From Imperialibacter sp040222815 (GTDB taxonomy: Bacteria > Bacteroidota > Bacteroidia > Cytophagales > Cyclobacteriaceae), in the NCBI RefSeq assembly GCF_040222815.1, contig NZ_JAVKCH010000012.1, positions 1 through 64,000 of the forward strand: 64,000 nucleotides of DNA, given 5' to 3'. Below are positions 41,168 through 50,341 of the stretch, in pieces. Position numbers and translations under genes: made by a program. The notes under the pieces are model-generated. The model worked only from the letters and a program-made list of their open reading frames with translations, was not told the origin of the DNA and made no database searches. Numbering within the stretch: position 1 is the first letter of the stretch; the number at the start of each line of letters is the position of its first letter.

Positions 41168-42823
41168 CTACTTCTTAGGCGCTGGGCCTAGTCCTTTCTT
41201 AGGATCATCTTTTCCCTTTGCAGGATGCGACGGCTTTGTTTCAGCAGGTTTTTCTTCCTTCTTCTCTGAGGTCGTTTCCTTTACTTCCGTTGCGGCTACC
41301 TTTTTCGCTGCTTCTCCCAAATAGGCTGGCAACTCAAGGCCTGCCATTTCAAAGATTTCCTTCAATGGAGGCACCGACTGGTACATGCCCGAAAGGAAGT
41401 TGGCTGTCGACGTTTTGCCGTCTTTGCCAGTGCCCGAATCCCAAACGGTGATTTTCTCGATCTGGATATTCTTGATGGCTTCCGACTGTAGCCTCACCAG
41501 CTCAGGTAGTTTTTCGGCAATGATAAGCATGGCGGCATCTTTCGAACTGTTGCCAGCTGCGTTCACTATTTGTTTCAAACCTTCGGCCTGCTTGGTCAGT
41601 ACTTCATAAATACCCCTGGCCTCAGCTTCTCGCCTCATAATAATCGAATCGGCCTCACCTTTGGCACGGCGTCTGATCATTTCGGCTTCGGCCTCGGCGG
41701 CAATTTCTACCTTGAGCTTGTCTATCTCCGCCGGCACCACAATGTTGGCCGTCTGGCTGGCTTTGTCTCGCTGTGCTCTGGCGTTTTCCGCTGCTTGCTC
41801 GGCTGCATACGACTCCTCCAGCGCTTTGGCTTGCTTCACCTTTTCGGCGGCCATCGCTTTTCTGAGTGCTTCAGCTTCTTTTTCCCTTCTTTCGGCTTCA
41901 GAGTTGGCTATATCAATTTTGGCCTTGTTTTCACCTTCCACCGCCCTTGCATTGGCCTCAGAAGTTTGGATTCTTTCCGTCTTTTGAGCTTCGGCCTCAC
42001 CAATATTGGCTTTTGCCAAAGCTTCCGACTCGCCCACTTTAGCGCTTGAGTCGGCATTGGCAATTTGAATTCGTTCTTTTTGCGCTGCATTGGCCTCACC
42101 GATTTTTGCCAGGGCGTTGGCATCAGCCACCTGCACCCTCTGATCCTGGTGCGCCATTGCCTCACCGATGGATCCGTCTCTGGTTTTTTCGGCCACGCTT
42201 TTACGGGCGTCGTTAATCGCTTTGGCGGCCGCTTCTTTTCCAAGCGCCTCTATATAGCCCGACTCATCTTTAATGTCGGTTACGTTTACGTTGATAAGCT
42301 TAAGGCCAATTTTCTTTAATTCTGCCTCCACATTGCTGGCAACGTTCGCCAGGAACTTGTCACGGTTGCTGTTGATCTCCTCAATATCCATCATGGCCAC
42401 TACAAGCCTTAGCTGACCAAAAATGATGTCTTTGGCAAGGTCATGAATATGGTCTTTGGTTAATCCGAGCAGTCTTTCAGCCGCATTTTCCATCACGCCG
42501 GTTTCTGTAGAGATACCCACAGTAAAGCGGGAAGGCACGTCAACCCGAATGTTTTGCTTGCTGAGTGCATTGGTAAGGTTCACCTCTATCGAATTAGGGG
42601 TGAGGTCGAGAAAGGCGTAGTCCTGAAACACAGGCCACACAAACGCAGCACCACCATGGATACACTTAGAGGAGCTGTGGCCGTCGGTACCGCCGCCCAC
42701 TTTTCCGTAGACAACCATGACCCTGTCGGAGGGGCATCGCTTGTAGCGACTAAAAAATGTGATAAGGATGATAAAAACAAAGAGGGCCACAATGGCCACT
42801 ACGGGTAATGCGAATACGCTCAT
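41168..42823 (-). CDS. floT: Flotillin family protein (FloT/YuaG-like)
   Basis: The 551-residue product has one N-terminal membrane segment (about 4-25), an SPFH domain (about 35-200), a long Ala/Glu/Lys coiled coil (about 205-420) and a C-terminal part with a Pro/Lys-rich tail (from about 510). It resembles true flotillins rather than FloA. The gene is next to an NfeD/YqiJ-like protein gene (42826), which ends 2 nt upstream of its start. Many minus/plus frames opposite it arise from the repetitive Ala/Glu composition. Confidence 0.93.
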   Translation of the reverse strand: MSVFALPVVAIVALFVFIILITFFSRYKRCPSDRVMVVYGKVGGGTDGHSSSKCIHGGAAFVWPVFQDYAFLDLTPNSIEVNLTNALSKQNIRVDVPSRFTVGISTETGVMENAAERLLGLTKDHIHDLAKDIIFGQLRLVVAMMDIEEINSNRDKFLANVASNVEAELKKIGLKLINVNVTDIKDESGYIEALGKEAAAKAINDARKSVAEKTRDGSIGEAMAHQDQRVQVADANALAKIGEANAAQKERIQIANADSSAKVGESEALAKANIGEAEAQKTERIQTSEANARAVEGENKAKIDIANSEAERREKEAEALRKAMAAEKVKQAKALEESYAAEQAAENARAQRDKASQTANIVVPAEIDKLKVEIAAEAEAEMIRRRAKGEADSIIMRREAEARGIYEVLTKQAEGLKQIVNAAGNSSKDAAMLIIAEKLPELVRLQSEAIKNIQIEKITVWDSGTGKDGKTSTANFLSGMYQSVPPLKEIFEMAGLELPAYLGEAAKKVAATEVKETTSEKKEEKPAETKPSHPAKGKDDPKKGLGPAPKK

Positions 42824-42825
42824 AT

Positions 42826-43416
42826 TCAGCTAAAGTTTGCGGTAACTAAGAGTAGATTATTGTCTATAACATCACTGACTTTCACCACTTTGCCCGTTTT
42901 AATATCGGTCTCATCGTCGGTGATTGCCTCAAGGGTTCTCAGCGAACCCTGTACTTTTATCTGGATTTGGCCTATGCTGTTTCGCTTTGAGGCAATAGTA
43001 AGGTACACCTCACCCAGTTTTCCTTTTGCATTGCTCATTTTCAGGTTGCCGCTCTCGTCAGCCTTCGAAAGAAAGTAAAAGATGCTGGCCATAATTAACA
43101 TCATTGCCAGCCCGGCGACCGAGGAGGCTACCAATGACCAGCCATCCGACATTCCGCTATCCAGGCAGGCTATGCCGGTCCATGAAAAAATGGAGAAGAA
43201 GGCCACAAGGTTTTTCAACGTAAGGAACTGAAAAGGAACACCGGTGTCGCCGTCTATTTCTGCATCGGTAGACAGATCGTCGCCCATATCGCCACCGCCA
43301 ATGAGGGTCATCAGCATCTGCAACAGGAAAAAAAGAGTGAATGGAACTGCCAGCGACCAGTATATTTTCTGCAGCAGGGTAAGGGTTTCCCACCAATTGG
43401 TGTATTGCTCAATCAT
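42826..43416 (-). CDS. NfeD/YqiJ-like membrane protein
   Basis: The 196-residue product has three membrane helices (about 16-40, 68-85, 95-115) and a C-terminal OB-like region (about 125-196, SNAKGKLGEVYLTI). It is the partner gene of the flotillin, 2 nt apart and upstream. YqiJ/OB-fold proteins are known neighbours of FloT-type flotillins. The stretch of acidic residues (GGGDMGDDLSTDAEIDGD) between the first two helices is a common feature of this group. Confidence 0.8.
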   Translation of the reverse strand: MIEQYTNWWETLTLLQKIYWSLAVPFTLFFLLQMLMTLIGGGDMGDDLSTDAEIDGDTGVPFQFLTLKNLVAFFSIFSWTGIACLDSGMSDGWSLVASSVAGLAMMLIMASIFYFLSKADESGNLKMSNAKGKLGEVYLTIASKRNSIGQIQIKVQGSLRTLEAITDDETDIKTGKVVKVSDVIDNNLLLVTANFS

Positions 43417-43514
43417 TCTTTTTGAACCTTAGGGTTGAAAGGTTCAGTAAAATACGAAGTGTTGAGAAATTTCCTATTATGAAAAGAGAATAAAGAAAGT
43501 ATTGGAAGCAAGAT

Positions 43515-45311
43515 TTATGCTTCCACTTTAATGCTGTCGTTACCAATCAATATCGGCTGACCAAACCTGCCTTCTTCGTCTCTGTTTTCCAGGTTGAGTA
43601 CGCCACGAGGGCAAACTGATGAGCAAACGCCGCAGCCTACGCACGATGAGCGAACGATGTTTTGGCCTCTCTGGGCATACCAGCGTACATCTATTCCCAT
43701 TTCGCAATAGGTGGAGCAGTTGCCGCAGCTAATGCACTGTCCGCCATTGGTAGTAATGCGGAAGCGGCTTTTGAAGCGCTGCACAATGCCAAGATAGGCA
43801 GCCAGCGGACAGCCAAACCGGCACCACACCCTATTGCCCATCAAAGGATAAAAACCGGTGCCCACCACGCCAGCGAAGCCAGCACCGATGTAAACACCAT
43901 ACACTTCTCTGAGTGTGTAGCTGTCGATCACACCCAGCCAGGAGTTGCCCGACCAATAGGTGTACAGTACGCCGCCAGTCATCACAACAGAAAAGGCCAG
44001 CACTGCATGGATCATCCATCTTTCGATTTTCCATGCCTTCAATGATTTATCGGAAAGCTGACGGAAGGGGTCGCCCAAAGTTTCGGCCAATCCACCACAG
44101 CCGCACACCCAGGAGCAGTACCATCTTTTGCCAAAGAAGTAGACAAATACAGGCACAGCAATGATGATCAACGCAATGCCCCAGCCTAGCATAAAGATGC
44201 CCAGGCTGCCTGAAGAGATAAGCTGGTTGAGCTCATTGTCAAAGAAGAAGTCGTAGTCGAGCGGCCAGATGTTTTTAAAGTCGAAATAGGGTTGGTTAAG
44301 CCTTAGGAGTATTTCGGGAATAAGGAAAGCGAAAGCTGTTTGAAAGAACATCACGGAAATCGTGCGCATGATCTGGTATTTGCTGTGCCGATATTTAATG
44401 AACATGCGCACTCCCATCACGAGAATACAAAGTGTGTAAATGAAGCCGTAGAGGAAAAAACGGCTGGCGTCACTGTTCTTTAGTAGCTGACTCACTGGAT
44501 CGACCATAATGATCCATTCGGTCATGTATTCGGGGAAGAAATACAAAATGATGTAGAAGACAATAAGGAAGCTGCCGAGCATGATGCCAAGCCAGCCTTT
44601 GTTTTTCAAAGCACTGTGGAAGATGCCATTGTTCTTAATACCTGCCGGGCCATCAAGTTTGTTTTTAGGTAGCAAATACATCATTGCCCCAATAATTGGT
44701 AGCAGGTAACAAAGGACCAAAAAGAGGCCGGGGCTAGACTTGATTGGCCCGTGAGAGGCAAGTTTGGTAGCCTCGTACCTGATATCTCTGGCTTTGTAGC
44801 GGTCGATACCTACCTCACTGATAATGCCATAATCGTTGATCGTGTTGGCCACTGACATCAGGTCTTTCTTCAGCGCTTCTCTGGAATCATATTTTCTCCC
44901 CTCCAGCCAGTTGCCGTATTCCTCCATTTTTCGTCTCTTGAATATAGTGCTGGTGTTGATCTTCGGGTAGATGTAGTTCAGCATTTCAAGGGAGAAAGTG
45001 TAGGGAGGAGGGCCCAGCTCGCTAACTAATAGATTTATCTCTGATTCCTTGAGGGCAAAGAGCATCATTTGCTGCCTGTTGTAGGTGTTGATGCCTTTTT
45101 GGATGGTGCCGACAAACCCGAAATTCGTGCTGTATTCTGTGTCGACTATCTCCGGTGTGAAAGTGAGGATACCTTGGGTCTTTCCCTCGTGAGCAACAAC
45201 TTTGTCAAAGTCACTCCTCGAAATTTTGTAGTCAGCCATAAAGAAGCTGGCCAGAAAAAGGCCAAAGCCAAGTATGAAAAGTGCCAGCCCGGTTAGTTGT
45301 ATTGCTCTCAT
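43515..45311 (-). CDS. Membrane iron-sulfur protein (NosR/NapH-like)
   Basis: The 598-residue product has an N-terminal helix (about 5-25), an extracytoplasmic domain (about 30-200), then about five membrane helices. Cys motifs follow: WYCSWVCGCGG, VWCRFGCPLAAY, and two 4Fe-4S ferredoxin clusters CISCGNCSTYC (about 520) and CVGCGVCSSVCP (about 555). I see no FMN-binding Ser/Thr motif of NosR. It probably moves electrons across or along the membrane. The FAD oxidoreductase gene is 18 nt upstream on the same strand, so electrons likely pass between the two (inference). Confidence 0.85.
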   Translation of the reverse strand: MRAIQLTGLALFILGFGLFLASFFMADYKISRSDFDKVVAHEGKTQGILTFTPEIVDTEYSTNFGFVGTIQKGINTYNRQQMMLFALKESEINLLVSELGPPPYTFSLEMLNYIYPKINTSTIFKRRKMEEYGNWLEGRKYDSREALKKDLMSVANTINDYGIISEVGIDRYKARDIRYEATKLASHGPIKSSPGLFLVLCYLLPIIGAMMYLLPKNKLDGPAGIKNNGIFHSALKNKGWLGIMLGSFLIVFYIILYFFPEYMTEWIIMVDPVSQLLKNSDASRFFLYGFIYTLCILVMGVRMFIKYRHSKYQIMRTISVMFFQTAFAFLIPEILLRLNQPYFDFKNIWPLDYDFFFDNELNQLISSGSLGIFMLGWGIALIIIAVPVFVYFFGKRWYCSWVCGCGGLAETLGDPFRQLSDKSLKAWKIERWMIHAVLAFSVVMTGGVLYTYWSGNSWLGVIDSYTLREVYGVYIGAGFAGVVGTGFYPLMGNRVWCRFGCPLAAYLGIVQRFKSRFRITTNGGQCISCGNCSTYCEMGIDVRWYAQRGQNIVRSSCVGCGVCSSVCPRGVLNLENRDEEGRFGQPILIGNDSIKVEA

Positions 45312-45329
45312 CTCTTTCTTCCTCTTGCT

Positions 45330-46658
45330 TTAGAAAATACCAAACAGCTTTTTCTTCTTTTTCTTTTCGATTTCGAAATAAGGGAACTGCGTCGAAAACG
45401 CCGCTCTGATCTCCTGCTCACAGGTATCAAAAAACTCCGGATCAAAATTGGCCTTCTCCAGTTCGTTTATCACTCTATCTACTTTTGTTTTCTGCCTGAT
45501 CAAGCCGTCCCAAACTTCGTGTCGCTGCCGGATGCCCATGGCATTCATGCCGAGCACTGTGCCGGTTGCCTGATCAAAATTAATTCTGATGCCCTTTTTC
45601 CCGGCAGCATGCTCCCACCAGAACGAATCTACTCCTTCAGAAGCAAGGGCGGGCACTGAACCATAGGTCTGATACTCGATATCAAGGAACTTGGCAGAAT
45701 TGAACCAAATTCCAGGCACATACCTGGTTGGTTTACCAGTCAGGGTCAGAGCAAGCGTTTCTCCCATCATGCGGCCTGTGTACCACACCTGCTCTATGGC
45801 TTTCCGGTGAGGTAGCGGGTTTCGTAGTTCCGCACAGTCGCCAATGGCATAAACATCAGGCAAATTGGTCTGTAGATGGTCATCGACCAGAATGCCACGC
45901 TTGGTTTCGACGCCGAACGACTTGGCCAGGTCAATATTGGCATGCACACCGGCAGTCAGTCCTACTACCTGGCAGGGTATTTCCTCACCAGTACTGGTAA
46001 TGATGGCAGAAGCTTTCCCATCAGGCCCTGCTTTTATCTCCTTCAACTCAGTGTTCAGCCGGAGGTCAATATGATGCTCAACAATGTGCCTGTTGATCAT
46101 GGCCGATTCTTCCGCTGGCAAAACCAAATCCCAAAAGCTTTTTTCTCGTACCAGAAAGGTCACAGGAATCTTTCGTGACGCCAGCATTTCCGCCAACTCA
46201 ATGCCGATGAGTCCACCACCAACAATGACTGCTCTTTTGCAATTCCCGGTGTTTTTCTCGAGCGTCTCCAAATCCTGATAGGAGTAGAGCCCCTGCACCC
46301 CGGGGAGATCCTGGCCGGGCCAGCCAAACTTGTTGGGCTGTGAGCCTGTCGCCAATACTAGCTTATCGTACTTAATTTTTTTACCGGACTTCAATTGGAG
46401 GGATTTTGCCCCGGTTTCGATGCCAGTAACAAAATCGAACACCAGGTCAATCTTGTTCTTTTCCCAAAACCAGTCCTCGTAGGGTTTGGTGTGTTCGTAT
46501 TTCATGTGTCCCATGTAGATATACATGAGGGCTGTTCTGCTGAAGAAGTGTTCCGTTTCCCCCGAAATGACGGTAATCTGATCACCTCCTTGCTTTCTCA
46601 CATGCCGGGCACAGGTAATGCCAGCGATTCCATTTCCGATAATGACGATGTGTGCCAT
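45330..46658 (-). CDS. NAD(P)/FAD-dependent oxidoreductase
   Basis: The 442-residue flavoprotein has two Rossmann motifs: IIGNGIAGITCARHVRKQGG (FAD, about 5-24) and AVIVGGGLIGIELAEML (NAD(P), about 143-160). It also carries LATGSQPNKFGWPG and VYAIGDCAEL with the FAD-binding Asp. It resembles nitrite/rubredoxin reductase-like enzymes. The extra C-terminal domain (about 340-442) contains SVPALASEGVDSFWWEHAAGKKG. It forms a two-gene operon with the membrane Fe-S protein. Confidence 0.9.
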   Translation of the reverse strand: MAHIVIIGNGIAGITCARHVRKQGGDQITVISGETEHFFSRTALMYIYMGHMKYEHTKPYEDWFWEKNKIDLVFDFVTGIETGAKSLQLKSGKKIKYDKLVLATGSQPNKFGWPGQDLPGVQGLYSYQDLETLEKNTGNCKRAVIVGGGLIGIELAEMLASRKIPVTFLVREKSFWDLVLPAEESAMINRHIVEHHIDLRLNTELKEIKAGPDGKASAIITSTGEEIPCQVVGLTAGVHANIDLAKSFGVETKRGILVDDHLQTNLPDVYAIGDCAELRNPLPHRKAIEQVWYTGRMMGETLALTLTGKPTRYVPGIWFNSAKFLDIEYQTYGSVPALASEGVDSFWWEHAAGKKGIRINFDQATGTVLGMNAMGIRQRHEVWDGLIRQKTKVDRVINELEKANFDPEFFDTCEQEIRAAFSTQFPYFEIEKKKKKKLFGIF

Positions 46659-46797
46659 AAGTATGCTCCAAACTTAGCTAGCAGACCGCAATTGCTTTGT
46701 CTTAGCAGCGACCGAACCAGGCAGTGAAGATACAAAAGCAACGATTAGTTGTAACGTTCGATGCTTTTAACTTGATCAATATTTGGATGGAGTAACT

Positions 46798-48189
46798 TTA
46801 GAAGTGCAAACCAAAGCTATACCCGGGCCAGTACTGTACGTTGAGCTTGTCTTCCTTTTTTTGGAAAATTTCCTGGCTGATTTTAAGGTCCTGACTTTCA
46901 TGGAAATACGCATTGAGTGAAACACCGGCAAACAGGTGGGGCCCTTTCTTCTTTCTGCGTAGTCCTATTTCAACATGCATTTTGTGCAGTAAACTAAGCT
47001 TCGGATCAAATTTCATCGTTTGGCTGAGGTACATTGTTCTGATACCTGCACTTAAAAACCAGCGAGCGTTCAATGTGTCGGCTCCTATCATAGAGTGTTT
47101 GTTGTAAAACACCTTCATAAACCCATAGCCCAACCCCCACTTTACCTGGTTTCTGAAGCCTTCGAAAGGATTGTATGCGAATATGAGTGCATTTTGATTG
47201 ACTACTTTGAACCGCCCCGTAAAGGGCATTTGTGAAGGTGTGTAAGTGCAGTTTTGACAGTTGCCCGTGGTGCGTTCCAGCACAGCTGCAAACAGCTCGT
47301 CGGTGAAAAGCCGGGTGTGTACACCGCTGGAGCCAAAGTTAAGAGGCCCCACCTGCGTGCCGTACGTGGGCACGGAAGAGCCCTGGTAAGGACTCGGCTT
47401 AAAGATGTTGATCAAACCTATTTGCGTGCCGTGCACTTTCCTGGCTATGTTGATGAGGCCAACCTGCGTTCCGTCCATTTCGCTTGAAACATTCACCAGG
47501 CCGAGTTGAAAGCCCCGGTCGGGGCCCGGTGGTGAAGAGTTTTTGCCTTCCATTTGTACCGCACGGTTGATGGCGCCCAACTGTAGTCCGCTGAGTTCGC
47601 CATAAGTGTAGTTGAACAACAGGGAAGCCTGACTGCCTGTCATGCCACGAATAGCAATATTATAGAGCCCGGCCATTTGCACTCCGAAAACTTGTTTGCC
47701 AGCCATATTCCCCAGCCCAGCCAGCTGAAAGCCGTGCACGTAGCCATTGTTGAAGTTGAACCCGCCTGTTAGCTGGATGCCTTCGACGTTGTTTCTGACA
47801 AAATTGAGGAGCCCGGAAAACTGGATGCCCTTTAAGTTGCAGGAAAAACCTTCGTTGACAATGGAGAGCTCTTCGCCATCTGTCAGATTAAAGTAAGCCT
47901 GGCTTCCGATAACGTTGGCCAGCCCTGCCATCTGGATGCCAGTGCTTGAGTTGGTGTTGATATTTGAAATGCCGCCCAGTTCAAAGTGGTGGCTACCTGC
48001 CGACATACCGCCGAATAGGTTAAGGGAAAATCTATTGAAATAGAAGCCGCTTTCGAGTCCATTCGTGCCTATGCCCGGAAAAAAGGAGAGCTGGAATGTT
48101 CTTTCCTTGTACCTGCTTTTGGCTGGTTGACTAAGCAGATCGCCGTAGACTGCACAAATGGTGAGCAGCAAAAAAATTACTCTATTCAA
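46798..48189 (-). CDS. LA_2272-type surface-repeat protein
   Basis: The 463-residue product has a signal peptide (about 1-22) and at least ten about 20-residue repeats around the consensus GxQ(L/M/V)(A/G)xxN: GIQMAGLANVIG, GIQFSGLLNFVRN, GFQLAGLGNMAG, GVQMAGLYNIAI, GLQLGAINRAV, GTQVGLINIARK, GTQIGLINIFK. These match the LA_2272 surface repeats and probably stack as a beta-solenoid. The C-terminal 150 residues look like barrel strands. Probably outer-membrane; function unknown. Confidence 0.8.
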   Translation of the reverse strand: MNRVIFLLLTICAVYGDLLSQPAKSRYKERTFQLSFFPGIGTNGLESGFYFNRFSLNLFGGMSAGSHHFELGGISNINTNSSTGIQMAGLANVIGSQAYFNLTDGEELSIVNEGFSCNLKGIQFSGLLNFVRNNVEGIQLTGGFNFNNGYVHGFQLAGLGNMAGKQVFGVQMAGLYNIAIRGMTGSQASLLFNYTYGELSGLQLGAINRAVQMEGKNSSPPGPDRGFQLGLVNVSSEMDGTQVGLINIARKVHGTQIGLINIFKPSPYQGSSVPTYGTQVGPLNFGSSGVHTRLFTDELFAAVLERTTGNCQNCTYTPSQMPFTGRFKVVNQNALIFAYNPFEGFRNQVKWGLGYGFMKVFYNKHSMIGADTLNARWFLSAGIRTMYLSQTMKFDPKLSLLHKMHVEIGLRRKKKGPHLFAGVSLNAYFHESQDLKISQEIFQKKEDKLNVQYWPGYSFGLHF

Positions 48190-48270
48190 AGCTTTATCCT
48201 TTACGTGTTTAACCTTCAGATAAAGGACGACCGGAGGCGGAGAGAATTACAGAGGAGGTGAAAATGGGCC

Positions 48271-49281
48271 TTACTTGCCCTTGTGCCCTGGCAGAAAGTT
48301 GAGGAGGCTTTCGAGGGAGAGGAATCTTTGGTCTGCTACCACCCAACTGGTGGCATTTCCCTCAGTTTCTATAGTAAGCTTAATTGTTGCGTTTGCATCG
48401 CCAGGCAAATAGCCATGCCTTTCCAGTGCCCGTTTTGTCCAGTTATGGGCCTGTGAATTTCCAGATAAAGAAAATGTTGTGCCTTCTTTTGTTGGCAACA
48501 GCACTCTGCCATTTAACAGGTCAAACCCAAACCCTTCGTGGTACAGGCTTTCCTCTAACTGTCCGTTTAGTGCCAAATCCTCAGGCAGTCCCTCAACCAA
48601 AGGACTATTGAAATTGGTCAGCCAAAGTCTGTCAGCAAACTCCATTGCCAGGTGAAAATCATGTGTGGATACCACAACGGCTTTTTCTTTTTCAAGAGCA
48701 AGTTGTCTGAGTAGCATAAATATTTCCACGCTATTGTTAAGATCGAGAAACGCCGTGGGCTCATCGAGGATCATCAAGTCGCCGTCTTGCGCCACCGCTC
48801 TGGCTATCATAGCTTTCTGGTACTGGCCGTCACTCAGTTCGCCTACTTTTTTATTCAGTAGGTAGTTGATTTTGGTGAGAGCGACAGCGTCATTCACGGC
48901 TGCCCTGTCTTCTTTTGAAAGCAAGCCGAGCCAGTTAGTATAGGGATGGCGGCCCAGTGCCACCAACTCTTCTACGGAAAGGTTGCCGCCGCCCACCTTT
49001 TCAGTGAGGACCAGGCTAATCTTTGTGGCCAACTCCTGGATGCTGTATGCTTGAACAGGCCGATGGGCAAGAAGAACCTCGCCAGATAGCGGAGGCTGCA
49101 AACCGGCGATTGTTCGCAGCAGCGTTGACTTTCCAACGCCGTTTTGCCCCAGCAGGCAAACCACCTCACCGGGGTTGATGTCCAGGTTGATATCTTTCAA
49201 AAGCGGGGTAGGGTGGCCTTTTACGAAGTAGCCGACACTCAGTTGCCGCAATTTCATCACCGCTCTTTTGTTAGCCATCAT
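48271..49281 (-). CDS. ABC importer ATP-binding protein (BtuD/FecE type)
   Basis: From the ATG at 49281, which overlaps the permease stop as ATGA, the product has 336 residues. The N-terminal about 260 residues form the class III importer ATPase: Walker A LLGQNGVGKST, signature LSDGQYQKAMIAR, Walker B DLMILDEPTAFLD. A C-terminal extension of about 70 residues (NSQAHNWTKRALERHGY onward) is beyond the usual length. The open frame up to 49530 lies inside the permease gene and is not coding. It is likely for cobalamin import given the neighbours, though iron-siderophore cannot be excluded. Confidence 0.9.
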   Translation of the reverse strand: MMANKRAVMKLRQLSVGYFVKGHPTPLLKDINLDINPGEVVCLLGQNGVGKSTLLRTIAGLQPPLSGEVLLAHRPVQAYSIQELATKISLVLTEKVGGGNLSVEELVALGRHPYTNWLGLLSKEDRAAVNDAVALTKINYLLNKKVGELSDGQYQKAMIARAVAQDGDLMILDEPTAFLDLNNSVEIFMLLRQLALEKEKAVVVSTHDFHLAMEFADRLWLTNFNSPLVEGLPEDLALNGQLEESLYHEGFGFDLLNGRVLLPTKEGTTFSLSGNSQAHNWTKRALERHGYLPGDANATIKLTIETEGNATSWVVADQRFLSLESLLNFLPGHKGK

Positions 49282-50333
49282 AGTGAGTACCTGAGGTTTC
49301 GTTTGCTCACAATGATCCAGATAACAACGGGGCCGCCGATCAAAGAAGTGACGGCGTTGATGGGTAGCAACTGCGATGTGCCTGGCAGCTGAGCAATCAA
49401 GTCGCAAAAAAGCATGGTGCCTGCGCCCATCAGGCAGACCAGCGGAATAAGCAGCAGGTGGTTCGAAGTCGGAAACAGCATGCGAACCATGTGAGGCACG
49501 GCAATGCCTATAAAGGCAATAGGCCCGCAAAAAGCAGTGACGCTGCCTGCAAGCAGGCAGGTGCTGATAATGATGGTAAGTCTGGCTCGTTTGATATTGA
49601 GTCCCATGCTTCGGGCGTACTGCTCACCAAGCAAGAGCATATTGAGTTGCTTGGCCGAGGCAAAAGAGAGCAACAGACCAATTGTGATTACAGGCGCAAA
49701 GATTTGCATTTCCTCCCAACTAAGTCCGCCTAGACTTCCGAATGACCAAAGCATATAAGCCTGGATGTCTTCGGCCTGGCTGAAGTATTGCATGATGCTG
49801 ACGAGCGCTCCTGTGGTGCTGCTAAACATCAGTCCTACGATGAGGAGGCTCATGGCGTCACGCAGTGAGCGGGCCACGGAGATAACGGCGATCATGACAA
49901 GAATGGCTCCGAGCGCTGCGGCAATTACCTGAGCACTGGCAAAAAGCTGCCCACCCAGCTGATGAAGCCCCAACGACGCCCCGCCCAGAATCAGCAGGGC
50001 AGCACCAAGGCTGGCACCGGAGCTGATGCCAAGCACAAATGGCCCAGCCAGAGGGTTCCTGAAGAAGGTCTGCATTTGCAGTCCGCTGATGCCTAAAGCG
50101 GCGCCAACCAGAATGGCAGTCAATGCTTTCGGGAGCCGGAAGTTGAGAATAATTTCCTGCCAGGCTTCGTTTTGGCTGGTAAAGCCAGATACGATTTTCA
50201 GTGCGTCAAATGCCGGGATCACCACCGACCCCAGGGCCAGACTGAGAAGGAAAAGAACGAAAATCACAAGACTGAGAAGCACGAAGTACTTCCACCATTG
50301 CTTCCACGACTGTTGGATGAAATCCCTAAGCAT
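49278..50333 (-). CDS. FecCD/BtuC-type ABC permease
   Basis: The 351-residue permease has about ten helices, with the family markers RLPKALTAILVGAALGISGLQMQ and SSGASLGAALLILGG, and a C-terminal GPIAFIGIAVPHMVRMLF. It forms the channel of a class III importer for cobalamin or siderophore. It is 8 nt downstream of the binding-protein gene and overlaps the ATPase gene by 4 nt. Confidence 0.93.
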   Translation of the reverse strand: MLRDFIQQSWKQWWKYFVLLSLVIFVLFLLSLALGSVVIPAFDALKIVSGFTSQNEAWQEIILNFRLPKALTAILVGAALGISGLQMQTFFRNPLAGPFVLGISSGASLGAALLILGGASLGLHQLGGQLFASAQVIAAALGAILVMIAVISVARSLRDAMSLLIVGLMFSSTTGALVSIMQYFSQAEDIQAYMLWSFGSLGGLSWEEMQIFAPVITIGLLLSFASAKQLNMLLLGEQYARSMGLNIKRARLTIIISTCLLAGSVTAFCGPIAFIGIAVPHMVRMLFPTSNHLLLIPLVCLMGAGTMLFCDLIAQLPGTSQLLPINAVTSLIGGPVVIWIIVSKRNLRYSL

Positions 50334-50341
50334 GGCACAGA

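Noticed and set aside
41570..42049. Long plus-strand frames opposite the flotillin gene
   Set aside because: They mirror the repetitive Ala/Glu/Lys coiled coil; their products are low-complexity and unlike any family.
49282..49530. N-terminal extension of the ABC ATPase
   Set aside because: It lies inside the permease gene in another frame and carries no signal or domain; the ATGA overlap gives the natural start.
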